Of a DNA stretch of 64,000 bases, positions 34,478 through 43,046 are shown piece by piece. The notes under the pieces were generated by a model, which saw only the letters and a list, made by a program, of their open reading frames with translations, was not told the DNA's origin and searched no databases. Every line of letters starts with the position of its first letter. Position 1 is the first letter of the stretch. This DNA comes from Natrinema sp. HArc-T2. GTDB taxonomy: Archaea > Halobacteriota > Halobacteria > Halobacteriales > Natrialbaceae. The stretch is from NCBI RefSeq assembly GCF_041821085.1, contig NZ_JBGUAZ010000010.1, positions 27,820-91,819 of the forward strand. Direction: 5' to 3'. A program made the position numbers and the translations under genes.

Positions 34478-36070
34478 TTAGATCATCTCCTGAATTAGGT
34501 CTTCTTCGGTTGGCTTGTTCCCAGCCGAGGCATCGAACGTCTTGTCGGCGAACTGGCCGTCGTTCATCACGGCAATCCGGTTCGACATCCCGATAACTTC
34601 CGTGAGTTCGTCACCGATAAACACGATAGAGACGCCCTTACTGGTCAGTTCGCGACAGAGGCGATACACTTCCTCTTTGGCACCGACGTCGATACCGCGC
34701 GTCACGTTGTCCATGACGAGAATCGGCGTATCCTGGGCAAGCCAGCGAGCGATGACGACTTTCTGCTGATTGCCACCACTCAGTCCATGAACAAGTGCGT
34801 CTGGACCAGGTGTCTTGATATTGAGTTCCTCAATGGCGTCAGCCGTCGCCTGTTGCTCAGCGTCGAGGTCGAGCAGAGGAAGTTTCCCGTTCATCGTCCG
34901 CACCATCGCAAGCGACGTGTTCGTCCGGACTGACTGGTACAGCAACACACCCTCCGATTTCCGGTCTTTCGGGATGTACCCGACACCGGCGTCGACCATG
35001 TCCGCCACTGATGTGACGTTAACGGCCTCGCCGTTGACCCTGATCGTTCCGTCGGTCATCGCGATATCACCGGCCAGTACCCGTCCAAGCCGCTCCTTGC
35101 CAGAGCCCTCAACGCCGACGATGCCGAATATCTCCCCCTCTTTGACCGAAAACGAGAGCGGACCGATTTCCTCAGTCGTTAGTCTTTCAACACCAAACGT
35201 CTCTGAACCGAGTTCGGAATTGGTTCGCTGGTCGGGGACGCGGTAGTACTCGTCTGCCGTCTCGCGACCGACCATGCTCTGCTGGAGGTCATCAGTCGTC
35301 GCCTCCGCTGCTGACAACTCGTCGACGAGTTTCCCATCTTTGAGAACGTAGACGCGGTCCGAGACGTGAAGTACCTCGTCGAGTTCGTGCGAGACGAAAA
35401 CGAACGTCGCCCGGTCTCTAAGGTCGTCAATCAACTCGAAGAGAAGTTCCCGACCGGCCTCTTCAAGTCCGGCGGTCGGCTCGTCAAGCAGGATAACCGG
35501 GTTATCGGACTTCTGCGAAACGTGGAACGCCTTGGCAATTTCGAGCATCTGGCGCTCATTGAACGAGTATTCCTTGACAAACTCGTCGACGTCGATATTG
35601 ATCCCGAGGTCGTCGACGAACGACTGCGCCTCCTCGCTCATCTCCTCGCGGTCGAGGACGCCGAGCTGTCCCTTTTCACGACCGAGGTACAGGTTCTCGT
35701 AGCCACGGAAGTTCGTAATAACGTCTTGTTCTTGATGGACGAGAGAGACGCCGTGGGCGGCCGCCTCCCGCGGACTCGTGAACTCGACGGACTCCCCATC
35801 GACATGTAGTTGGCCTTCGTCCGCTTCGAGGACACCCGTTAGGATGTTTAACAGCGTGCTTTTTCCCGCGCCGTTCTCGCCGACCAGACCGATGACTTCC
35901 CCGCGATGGATGTCGAGAGACACGTCCGAAAGCGCCTGGACGTGCCGGAATGATTTCGAGACGTTCTCAACACGGAGGCTAATCTCTCCCTTGACAGGAT
36001 TCTCGGCTGATGCTATACTGTCACTCACACCCTCACTTGTGTTGAGGGTATGTATATCAGTTTCGGACAT
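34478..36070 (-). CDS. Ribose-type ABC transporter ATPase (tandem domains)
   Basis: A 530-aa protein with two ABC domains, as in RbsA/MglA. Domain 1 has Walker A GLVGENGAGKSTLLNILTG and Walker B ILLDEPTAGL, with a weak signature (YSFNERQ). Domain 2 has a degenerate Walker A (GVEGSGKERL) but a good signature LSGGNQQK and VMDNVTRGIDVG. This asymmetry is normal in the family. A short Ser/Asn-rich N-terminal extension of about 25 residues precedes domain 1. It begins 18 nt after the binding-protein gene. Confidence 0.93.
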   Translation of the reverse strand: MSETDIHTLNTSEGVSDSIASAENPVKGEISLRVENVSKSFRHVQALSDVSLDIHRGEVIGLVGENGAGKSTLLNILTGVLEADEGQLHVDGESVEFTSPREAAAHGVSLVHQEQDVITNFRGYENLYLGREKGQLGVLDREEMSEEAQSFVDDLGINIDVDEFVKEYSFNERQMLEIAKAFHVSQKSDNPVILLDEPTAGLEEAGRELLFELIDDLRDRATFVFVSHELDEVLHVSDRVYVLKDGKLVDELSAAEATTDDLQQSMVGRETADEYYRVPDQRTNSELGSETFGVERLTTEEIGPLSFSVKEGEIFGIVGVEGSGKERLGRVLAGDIAMTDGTIRVNGEAVNVTSVADMVDAGVGYIPKDRKSEGVLLYQSVRTNTSLAMVRTMNGKLPLLDLDAEQQATADAIEELNIKTPGPDALVHGLSGGNQQKVVIARWLAQDTPILVMDNVTRGIDVGAKEEVYRLCRELTSKGVSIVFIGDELTEVIGMSNRIAVMNDGQFADKTFDASAGNKPTEEDLIQEMI

Positions 36071-36088
36071 TCGTGCAAGTACCCTCTC

Positions 36089-37369
36089 TCATTGCTTCAG
36101 GGGGTCGTTGGTGAACCGATCTTCGTAGAGTTGGGCGATCTCCTGCTGTGCGCCGCTGTCGGTGTACGCATCCGGCATCGAGTAGTTGTTCGGCTTGTCT
36201 GCGTCCTTCCAGTCGAGCACCTGCTTGATATCCTCCTGGCTCATCGGCTGCAGGTCGACCTGTGGGTCCCAGCTGTCTTCGCCGGCTTCGACAACGGACA
36301 TCTTCTCCCAGTCGTACGGTGTCTCCCCCTCGAAAATCGCTTCGTTGTACCCGGCAGCGTCGACAACGGGAAGTCGCTCAACGACATCAGTCCACTCATC
36401 AGGATTTTGCACACAAACCGGCGCGTTGAACGACATCATCCGCTCCGCTGGCGCGAGCTTATGCCCGTTGAGCCAATCGTGGCACTTCACGAGCGACCAG
36501 CCGGCCTGCCACGGACCCATCCCAGAGACCGAGGCGGTCATCTTCCCCTCGGCGATCTGTGCAAGGCCAGGTTCACTGGCATCAATGCCGACGGTCGGCA
36601 CGTCGATGCCGTTTTCCTCGAGGATCGTGTTCCCGCCGATGGCGACGGCGTCGTTCTGTCCGAAGAAGCCGTCGATGTCGTCACCGAACTGTGAGACCTT
36701 GTCTGCCATCGCGTCGCGTGAGTCTGACCGAATGTAGTTCCCCTGCAGACGCGGACCAAGCATCTCGATGTCCGGGTACTCCTGGAGCGCCAGGTCGACA
36801 CCTTTGTTTCGCCCGATGTTCGGTGCCGTGCCCCGGTTCCCTTCGACGTGGACGAAGCTGCCTTCGCCACCCATCGCTTCGAAAAGGATCTTCGCTGCCG
36901 TGTAGGCGTGGTTGACGAAGTGGGGTGCGAAGAACTGGACGTACTCATCGCCCGCGTCCTGTGGCGTGTACCAATCCGCGATGGTCACCGCCAGAATCGT
37001 CGGCACACCTGCTGCCACACACGTTTCCGCCAGCGAAATCGCCGCCGCGTTCGTGTACGTCTGTCCGATTATCGTATCGGTGTTACTGGCGACCGCCGTG
37101 TCAAACTGCTCCTGCTGGGTGGTGACGTTCCCGTCATTCGTCTGGAGGTTCGTCTCGTAGCCGAGCGCCTCTGCCGCCTCTTCGTAGCCTTTCTTCCAGG
37201 ATAGCCAGTAGGAGTTCTGGAGATTCGCAATCGAACCCAGCGACGTATTTCCTCCGCTAGAGTCGCTCTGAAGACAGCCTGCGATACCAGCGAGGCCCGC
37301 CATCGTCCCGGCACCTGCTGTTTGTTTGATGAATCGCCGTCTCGACTGATTACTGGGATTGCCTACCAT
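36089..37369 (-). CDS. Ribose-type ABC transporter substrate-binding lipoprotein
   Basis: A 426-aa extracytoplasmic binding protein (periplasmic-binding-4 type). A Tat signal with three Arg (SRRRFIKQ, residues 9-16) is followed by a lipobox ending at Cys32 (IAGC). The body shows SIANLQNSYWLSWKKGYEEAAEALGY and DTIIGQTYTNAAAISLAETC, the paired-lobe pattern, and FFGQNDAVAIGG. Start at 37369 is preferred because the TATA box (CTATATATAG, 37401-37410) is 32-41 nt upstream, leaving a short leader. It heads the importer operon. A truncated second copy lies just upstream. Confidence 0.92.
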   Translation of the reverse strand: MVGNPSNQSRRRFIKQTAGAGTMAGLAGIAGCLQSDSSGGNTSLGSIANLQNSYWLSWKKGYEEAAEALGYETNLQTNDGNVTTQQEQFDTAVASNTDTIIGQTYTNAAAISLAETCVAAGVPTILAVTIADWYTPQDAGDEYVQFFAPHFVNHAYTAAKILFEAMGGEGSFVHVEGNRGTAPNIGRNKGVDLALQEYPDIEMLGPRLQGNYIRSDSRDAMADKVSQFGDDIDGFFGQNDAVAIGGNTILEENGIDVPTVGIDASEPGLAQIAEGKMTASVSGMGPWQAGWSLVKCHDWLNGHKLAPAERMMSFNAPVCVQNPDEWTDVVERLPVVDAAGYNEAIFEGETPYDWEKMSVVEAGEDSWDPQVDLQPMSQEDIKQVLDWKDADKPNNYSMPDAYTDSGAQQEIAQLYEDRFTNDPLKQ

Positions 37370-37400
37370 GTGAATACACACCTATGTTTCTGTACAATCC

Positions 37401-37410
37401 CTATATATAG
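37401..37410 (-). promoter_or_regulatory. TATA box of the ribose-type importer operon
   Basis: CTATATATAG, palindromic, lies 32-41 nt before the ATG at 37369. The remaining 37411-37845 gap shows nothing recognisable. Confidence 0.5.
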
Positions 37411-37845
37411 ATTATGGTGTATACAGCCATACTCATGTGGGCAGAATAAGGATTGATCCGCTCGAGTTCATAGGATAGATCCAGATTCACTAAACCATCC
37501 AACCACACAGGAGCTTACGCTGCTGTTGCACCGGTTGGTCTGCCACTGTGCCAGTAGGGACATTACTGCCCTAGCCCATATTACAGATCAGGACTGCCTG
37601 TGATACGGTCTGCATGAGCAGAACAGAGAATCAAGACGAAGGTCGGCTACGGCCACTGAGCAATCCCCATCATGCACTTCCTGTCCTACAATAGAGCCCG
37701 CGTCTTTCGGCTTACTTCCTCACGCTTGGCGGTCACGCTCGTACATCTATGAAATTCCGAGAGATCCGGGAACGTGAGCCAGTGTTCTATTCCTGGGTCA
37801 GACTCCCAACAAGCACGATGGTTTCTCTCTCAACAGGCAAACAAA

Positions 37846-38487
37846 TTATTGTTTTAGCGGGTTGCTGGTGAAGCGGTTCTTGTGCAGTTCAGTGATTTCC
37901 TGCTGTTTGGCGCTGTCCGTGTATACGTCCGATATCGAGTAATCATTTGGCTTGTCCGATTCATCCCACGCAAGCACCGTCTTTATCTCCTCTTTGTTCA
38001 TCGGCTGCAGGTCGATCTGCGGGTCCCAACTATATTCGCCGGCTTCGACGACGGACATCTTCTTCCAGTCGTACGGTGTCTGCCCTTCGAAAATCGCCTC
38101 GTTATACTCGGCGGCGTCGACGACTGAAAGCCACTCGACTGTTCCGCGCCACTCACTCGGTTTTTTCACGCAGACTGGTGCGTTGAACGACATCATCCGC
38201 TCTGCCGGCGTGAGTTTGTGCCCGTTGAGGAAGTCGTGACACTTCGCGACTGACCATCCCTCCTGCCACGGCCTCATCCCAGAGACCGAAGCAGTGATTG
38301 CGCCTTCGTCGATCTTTGCGAGACCGGGTTCGCTGGCGTCGATACCGACGATCGGGACGTCTATGTCGTTCTCCGCGAGGATCGTGTGACCGCCGATGGC
38401 GACACCGTCGTTCTGGTATTCCCGACAGTATCCCTCGCCAACACGGCAGTCCCGCCGATCCAAGTGGTGGGAGAAAGGTGCAGCCAC
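37846..38487 (-). pseudogene. Truncated duplicate of the ribose-type binding protein
   Basis: From about 38415 to the stop at 37846 the frame reads NDGVAIGGHTILAEN, DIDVPIVGIDASEPGLAKI and onward to TSNPLKQ, matching the second half of the binding protein at 36089 (ending TNDPLKQ). The signal peptide and first lobe are missing, and the first 24 codons (MAAPFSHHLDRRD...) are unrelated. The copy has drifted at many positions, so the duplication is not recent. It cannot make a secreted two-lobe protein. Confidence 0.82.
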
Positions 38488-38528
38488 CGCCGTGAACAGT
38501 CGCTCAGGGAGCAGTACGTCGTCCCACG

Positions 38529-39320
38529 TCAGTACATCACTTTGCCGGCGGAGACATTGATATCCTGACCCGTGATGCGGTCTGCCTCGTCGGAGCAGAG
38601 AAACGAGACAAGGTCAGCGACGTCCTCGCGCTGGACGAGTTCGCCGCGTGCGCTCTCTGACTCAACATCGCTCCGTACTTCTTCGTACGTTTGTCCGTTC
38701 GCTTCAGCCTGTTTCTCGAATACACTCCTGATACGCGGGCCATCAACCGAACCTGGACAGACGGCGTTGACGTTGATATCGTGTGCACCCACTTCAGCTG
38801 CGAGCGTGCGGGTGAAGCCGATTAACCCCATCTTCGTCGCCGCGTAGGGAGTCCGGTTGACGAGCGGGCGCTTGCCGGTGACCGACGCGATGTTGACGAT
38901 CCGACCATAGCCAGCATCTTTCATGTACGGCAGGACGGCACGGCACATCGTGAACGGGCCAGTAAGGTTCACCGCGATGGTCTGTGTCCATTCGTCGGTT
39001 GCAACCTCCTCACAGGGTGTCGTCGGGCCGGCGATGCCGGCGTTGTTCACCAGAACGTCGACTGATCCAAACTTCTCAACGACTGTATCGATGGTCGACT
39101 CAATGCTGGCTTCGTCGCCGAGGTCCGTGTACACTGGGAGGCCGGTCTGTCCTTCATCTTCAATCAGGGTTACAGTCTCGTCCATCGCGCCGTCGTCGAT
39201 GTCCGCAACGACGACGTCGAAACCTTGGTTGGCTAACTCTACACAGATCGCTTGTCCGATACCGCGACCACCGCCGGTAACAATCGCAGTGCTATCGTGA
39301 GTCACATACTGAGAACTCAT
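38529..39320 (-). CDS. Short-chain dehydrogenase/reductase
   Basis: A 263-aa classical SDR. Cofactor motif TGGGRGIGQAI, VLVNNAGIAG, the catalytic Ser/Tyr/Lys in IVNIASVTGKRPL...TPYAATKMG, and the C-terminal DEADRITGQDINVSAGKVMY are all present. It is related to FabG-like and beta-hydroxyacid dehydrogenases. Divergent from the BKACE gene with a 110-bp shared promoter gap: oxidising a 3-hydroxy acid to the 3-keto acid cleaved by that enzyme is the obvious hypothesis. ATG at 39320 is preferred to the GTG at 39329. Confidence 0.9.
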   Translation of the reverse strand: MSSQYVTHDSTAIVTGGGRGIGQAICVELANQGFDVVVADIDDGAMDETVTLIEDEGQTGLPVYTDLGDEASIESTIDTVVEKFGSVDVLVNNAGIAGPTTPCEEVATDEWTQTIAVNLTGPFTMCRAVLPYMKDAGYGRIVNIASVTGKRPLVNRTPYAATKMGLIGFTRTLAAEVGAHDINVNAVCPGSVDGPRIRSVFEKQAEANGQTYEEVRSDVESESARGELVQREDVADLVSFLCSDEADRITGQDINVSAGKVMY

Positions 39321-39397
39321 GTTCAACACTATAAATCTAGTGAGTGGTTCGTCCCAAATCCATGCGACAGCCGATCGTTCCCCTTGCCGACACGAAC

Positions 39398-39406
39398 GTT
39401 TAAATA
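39398..39406 (+). promoter_or_regulatory. TATA box of the BKACE gene
   Basis: GTTTAAATA lies 25-33 nt ahead of the ATG at 39431. Confidence 0.5.
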
Positions 39407-39430
39407 GCAGTCAACATATTCTGCAGCCGT

Positions 39431-40285
39431 ATGGCATACAGTGGCTACGAGGATTACTTCTCGAAAGAGGTAATCATCAGTGTTGCAACGACTGGCGGTC
39501 ATCACGGCAAAGAAGCGAACCCGAACCTCCCGACACAACCCGAGGAGGTCGCTAGGGACATCCAAGCATGCGAGGAAGCAGGCGCGTCGATGGTGCACCT
39601 GCACGCGAGAGACGACGATGGCGAGAACACGAAAGACATCAAGCGGTACCAAGAACTGCGCGATCGGATCGAGGAGTACTGCGATGATATCATCGTCAAC
39701 TTCACGACCGGCGGCGGGGGCATCTACTCACGCGAGGAGCGTATCGCCCCGTGCTTGGAGACTGCACCACGTCCGGAGGTAGCGACGGTCGATTTGGGGC
39801 CGGTCAACTTCGGCCAGACGCGAACCGCAGTGAACACCCGCGAACAGAATGAGGAGTACGCAGAACGGATGCGCGAGGCCGGCGTGAAGCCTGAGCTTGA
39901 GCTGTTTAACCCAGGTCATATCCCGGAGGCCGAACACCTGATTGACGAGGGACTGCTTGACGACCCCTACTGGGCGACGGTCATCTTCGGAATGCAAAAC
40001 GGGATGCCCGCGAGCCCAGGGAACCTCGTCACCTTCGTCGAGAATCTCCCAGATCCGGTCGAATGGCAGTGTCTTGCGGTCGGCAAACACCAACTCCCAA
40101 TGACGACAATGGCGATGGCCATGGGGGGGCACGTCCGCGTCGGGATGGAAGACAACGTCTACTATCGCAAGGGCGAACTCGCCGAGAGCAACGCTCAGTT
40201 GGTTCGCCGAGCTACACGAATCGCCGACGAACTCAACCGGCCAGTCGCGACTCCCGCAGACGCACGCGACCTCCTTGGCCTCTGA
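39431..40285 (+). CDS. Beta-keto acid cleavage enzyme (BKACE/DUF849 family)
   Basis: A 284-aa TIM-barrel zinc enzyme. The zinc-binding HLHARD lies near residue 57 after EEAGASMV; the family opening EVIISVATTGG with NPNLPTQPEEVA and the C-terminal RVGMEDN block are present. The family condenses a beta-keto acid with acetyl-CoA, giving acetoacetate plus a shortened acyl-CoA (first described for 3-keto-5-aminohexanoate in lysine fermentation, later for dehydrocarnitine and others). Substrate not predictable by eye. Neighbours are a divergent SDR, a ribose-type importer and an IclR regulator downstream. Confidence 0.9.
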   Translation: MAYSGYEDYFSKEVIISVATTGGHHGKEANPNLPTQPEEVARDIQACEEAGASMVHLHARDDDGENTKDIKRYQELRDRIEEYCDDIIVNFTTGGGGIYSREERIAPCLETAPRPEVATVDLGPVNFGQTRTAVNTREQNEEYAERMREAGVKPELELFNPGHIPEAEHLIDEGLLDDPYWATVIFGMQNGMPASPGNLVTFVENLPDPVEWQCLAVGKHQLPMTTMAMAMGGHVRVGMEDNVYYRKGELAESNAQLVRRATRIADELNRPVATPADARDLLGL

Positions 40286-40796
40286 GCACCGCACTGCAAC
40301 GACCAAGCGCAGGGATATCGCACTAGCGCTGCACGCCAGCCAGTCTGTCCAGCGCTCAGAGCCCTCCTTCACAGATCTCGAATTATATTTTCGAGTTTGG
40401 AGATAACAACGAGATTTTATAAGAGCCTGCAGTCCACCCGAATTCGGTCGGTCAGGTCTTCGGACCAGATACCCAGCAATGACGGGTGGGAATGTCAAAT
40501 ATATTTAATGTCGCGTCATGATTCGGCATGTGCGAATCCATCCATCAGGATTATTCACTATGGTATAGATTAATACCGCTTAGGCTGCCGAAATCGGGTG
40601 TTTCGAAGGGAAGACGTCGTAGTCGGCACCAACTGGTCCCGTCGATCATAGATATTTTCAGCTAGTTACTTTTCAAACTATGACGGAATTCACGGCATGG
40701 GAACTTTATAAGCGAAGAGGCATTAGGACAGTATCAGCGAGAATATCAATTCGGGTATCGCGAATTATTTATAACCTTGCTAGGTGAAGTCTGGGT
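40286..40796. other. Intergenic region between BKACE and IclR genes
   Basis: 511 bp with AT-rich stretches. A TATA box (TTATTTATA, 40765-40773) serves the iclR gene 24-32 nt downstream. No gene, repeat or tRNA was recognised in the rest. Confidence 0.45.
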
Positions 40797-41561
40797 ATGG
40801 AAGGGAACACAACGCGCACGCTCGCAACGACGCAGACCTCATTCGAGATTATCGAGTTACTCAAAGAGCGCGGCGGCGGGCGAGTGACTGAACTCGCCGA
40901 GGAACTGGATCTGGCTCCAAGCACAGTTCACAGCCACCTCGCGACGCTCATTGAGACGGGGTACCTAACGAAGGAAGGCGACATCTACCAACTAGGGCTC
41001 GCATTTCTCGAACTTGGCGAGCACGTTCGAACTCGTAAAGAACCGTATGCCATCGCGGAGTCGTACACGGAACAACTGGCGGCCGAAACCGACTCACGCG
41101 CCGTCTTCGCTGTCGAAGAACATGGCAGAGGCGTCTACATGTACACGTTCTCCGGAGATCACGCCGTGTGGACGTACTCTTCTGTCGGCAAACGCTTCCC
41201 GCTACATGTGACGGCAGCCGGGAAGTCAATCCTCTCTCAGCTCCCCGATGCACGCGTTGAGGAGATCATCGACCAGCACGGACTCGAGCCGAAGACGGAC
41301 AACACCATCACGTCACGGGATGCGCTGCTTGAGGAACTGGCCACTATCGATAAGAAGGGCTACGCCATCAACCGCGAGGAACAGCTTGACGGCGTTAAGG
41401 CAGTCGGTGTTCCGGTTTTCGGTCCCGACAGGCAAGTCCTCGGCGCCTTCAGCGTTGCGAGTCCTGCTAACCGCATGAAAGGGGAATGGCTCGAAGACGA
41501 ACTCCCGGAGATAATCCTCGCAACCGCCAACGAGTTCGAACTGGAGATCTCCCTGACGTAA
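40797..41561 (+). CDS. IclR-family transcriptional regulator
   Basis: A 254-aa paralogue of the regulator at 19780. The winged helix reads SFEIIELLKERGGGRVTELA with LAPSTVHSHLATLIETGYL; the ligand domain includes RGVYMYTFSGDHAVWTYSS, LHVTAAGKSILSQLP and VLGAFSVASPANRM. The two proteins probably recognise related operators and effectors. It lies downstream of the BKACE gene and is the likely regulator of the 33-40 kb importer/SDR/BKACE cluster (inference). Confidence 0.92.
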   Translation: MEGNTTRTLATTQTSFEIIELLKERGGGRVTELAEELDLAPSTVHSHLATLIETGYLTKEGDIYQLGLAFLELGEHVRTRKEPYAIAESYTEQLAAETDSRAVFAVEEHGRGVYMYTFSGDHAVWTYSSVGKRFPLHVTAAGKSILSQLPDARVEEIIDQHGLEPKTDNTITSRDALLEELATIDKKGYAINREEQLDGVKAVGVPVFGPDRQVLGAFSVASPANRMKGEWLEDELPEIILATANEFELEISLT

Positions 41562-41859
41562 TGAGTGTATTGAACGTCAAGTGAACTGAAAAACCATGGC
41601 CAACTACTCCGACTGGTTGAACCGACGGGAAATCGGGAATGCCGCCCAGTTCGTATTACAATTGTACTCCTGTAATTCTCAGACGAACCGCATTCGACTC
41701 CCCGTTTGGCCAGCGCCCCTGCCACAATTGACATGGGGTCGGGATTGGAGACTCCGAGTGTCTGGGCGTCGGCACCGACAGGTTTGATCATTAGTCCAAG
41801 TATCGTGTGAACCGACTCGGGATCAAGCACGAGGCACTTGGCCTGCTCCGCCTGTAGAT

Positions 41860-42220
41860 CGCTCGCTTCTTGAGGGTGGAGCTTCCTGTCTCTGTGTCGG
41901 AACGTGCAGGGACAGGCTCCACAGCGTTCACGAGAACGGAGTTTTCGTACGGCCCACCAGAACTCTTCAACTTCTGAGGACGGTTCCAGACTCCACAAGT
42001 GACTTCCCTTTACGGGTGGCTCGGAGTGTCCCACTCCTACCGGATGGACACTCGGCCACAACCCACGATACACACTTTTGTCACGTTTGAACATCGTCGG
42101 CTGTGTGGTGAGTATCATACTGCCTTTGGACCTCAAGGGCAGTAAAAGTGCCGAAACAGCTGAAAGAAACTCGTGCGGGGTTGTATCCCTTCCTTTCTCG
42201 CTTCGCTTGCTGAGAAAGGG
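41860..42220 (-). pseudogene. Remnant of an IS200/IS605-type tnpB end
   Basis: On the minus strand a short frame reads SVLVNAVEPVPARSDTETGS then STLKK (about 41860-41950), which resembles the variable C-terminal tail of haloarchaeal TnpB proteins (VETALPV...KRV.E.GSP.LKE type). An imperfect hairpin, CCTTTCTC (42192-42199) with GAGAAAGG (42212-42219), lies at the far side, like the end structures of these elements. The catalytic core is absent. The rest of 41562-42309 shows no gene. Identification is by recall, not alignment. Confidence 0.4.
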
Positions 42221-42309
42221 GGCTTACCACCCACAATTACAGCTAAATCGCCCTCGTGATTTATTCTGGGAGGGAAACCCCCTCACCTCCCTCTTATTTC
42301 ATTCATATA

Positions 42310-42914
42310 ATGACCAACCTCGGTGACTCCGAGACGGACGAAGCGTTATGTGGCTGTAAGCGTGGACAGGTCGCCGACAAATACGACTTGACGGGTCTCG
42401 ACCACGAACTGATCCATACTGGACCGTCGATGCCGACGAACCGCTCAGCACACGGCAGTTCGCGACATACGTGAAGCAACAGATACTGTCGGCGGTACTT
42501 GCTAACGCGAATATTCCGCCGCGAGAGGGGGAAATCGAGAACACATATCGATTGCTCACAGACGACGTCAGCAGCGGCACACGGGTCCAAACACGAAATG
42601 AACTGCAACGCGATGGGGTTCCGGTCGAGCAGGTTGAATCTGATTTCGTCTCTCATCAAACCGTCTACAATCATCTCACAAAATGCCTCGAGACGGAACT
42701 CGAGAAGCCAAGCGACGAGGAACAACTCGAGCGAAGCCGCGAAAAGCTCGCTGCGCTCCAAAACAGAACCAAGGCAGTGACATCGGATACGATTGCCCGA
42801 CTCGATCGAAAGGAGCTCATCGATATCGGTGAGTTCAATGTTGCCGTCTCCATTACCGTGACTTGCGAGGAATGTCTTCAAGAGTACACTGTCAGGGAGT
42901 TACTCGACGAATGA
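42310..42914 (+). pseudogene. rdfA: Second rdfA copy, frameshifted and truncated
   Basis: Nearly the same sequence as the intact rdfA at 18835. A one-base loss near 42414 (GATCGCATACTGG in the intact copy, GATCCATACTGG here) shifts the frame, which then stops at 42472-42474. The correct frame resumes with a GTG at 42471 that overlaps that TGA (GTGA), so re-initiation could make the C-terminal 147 residues. One Asp codon of the TDDDV block is missing, and a CGA to TGA change at 42912-42914 removes the last nine residues with the CNC motif. It lies directly upstream of the SMC-like gene, the usual rdfA position. Confidence 0.82.
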
Positions 42915-43046
42915 TCCTGTAACTGCCAAAGCCAATCGTAAAAGAAACGTCTCGACAGTCAAGATGCGATCGGTCGCACACAGCGAGAGATCCATACAAT
43001 GGGATGAAGCGTTATACCTATGTAAGAGTAGGAACTACAACAATGC

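Noticed and set aside
42005..42060. Considered as a full IS200/IS605 insertion with intact tnpB
   Set aside because: Only tail-like pieces and a hairpin are visible; the RuvC-like core and zinc finger of TnpB are absent.
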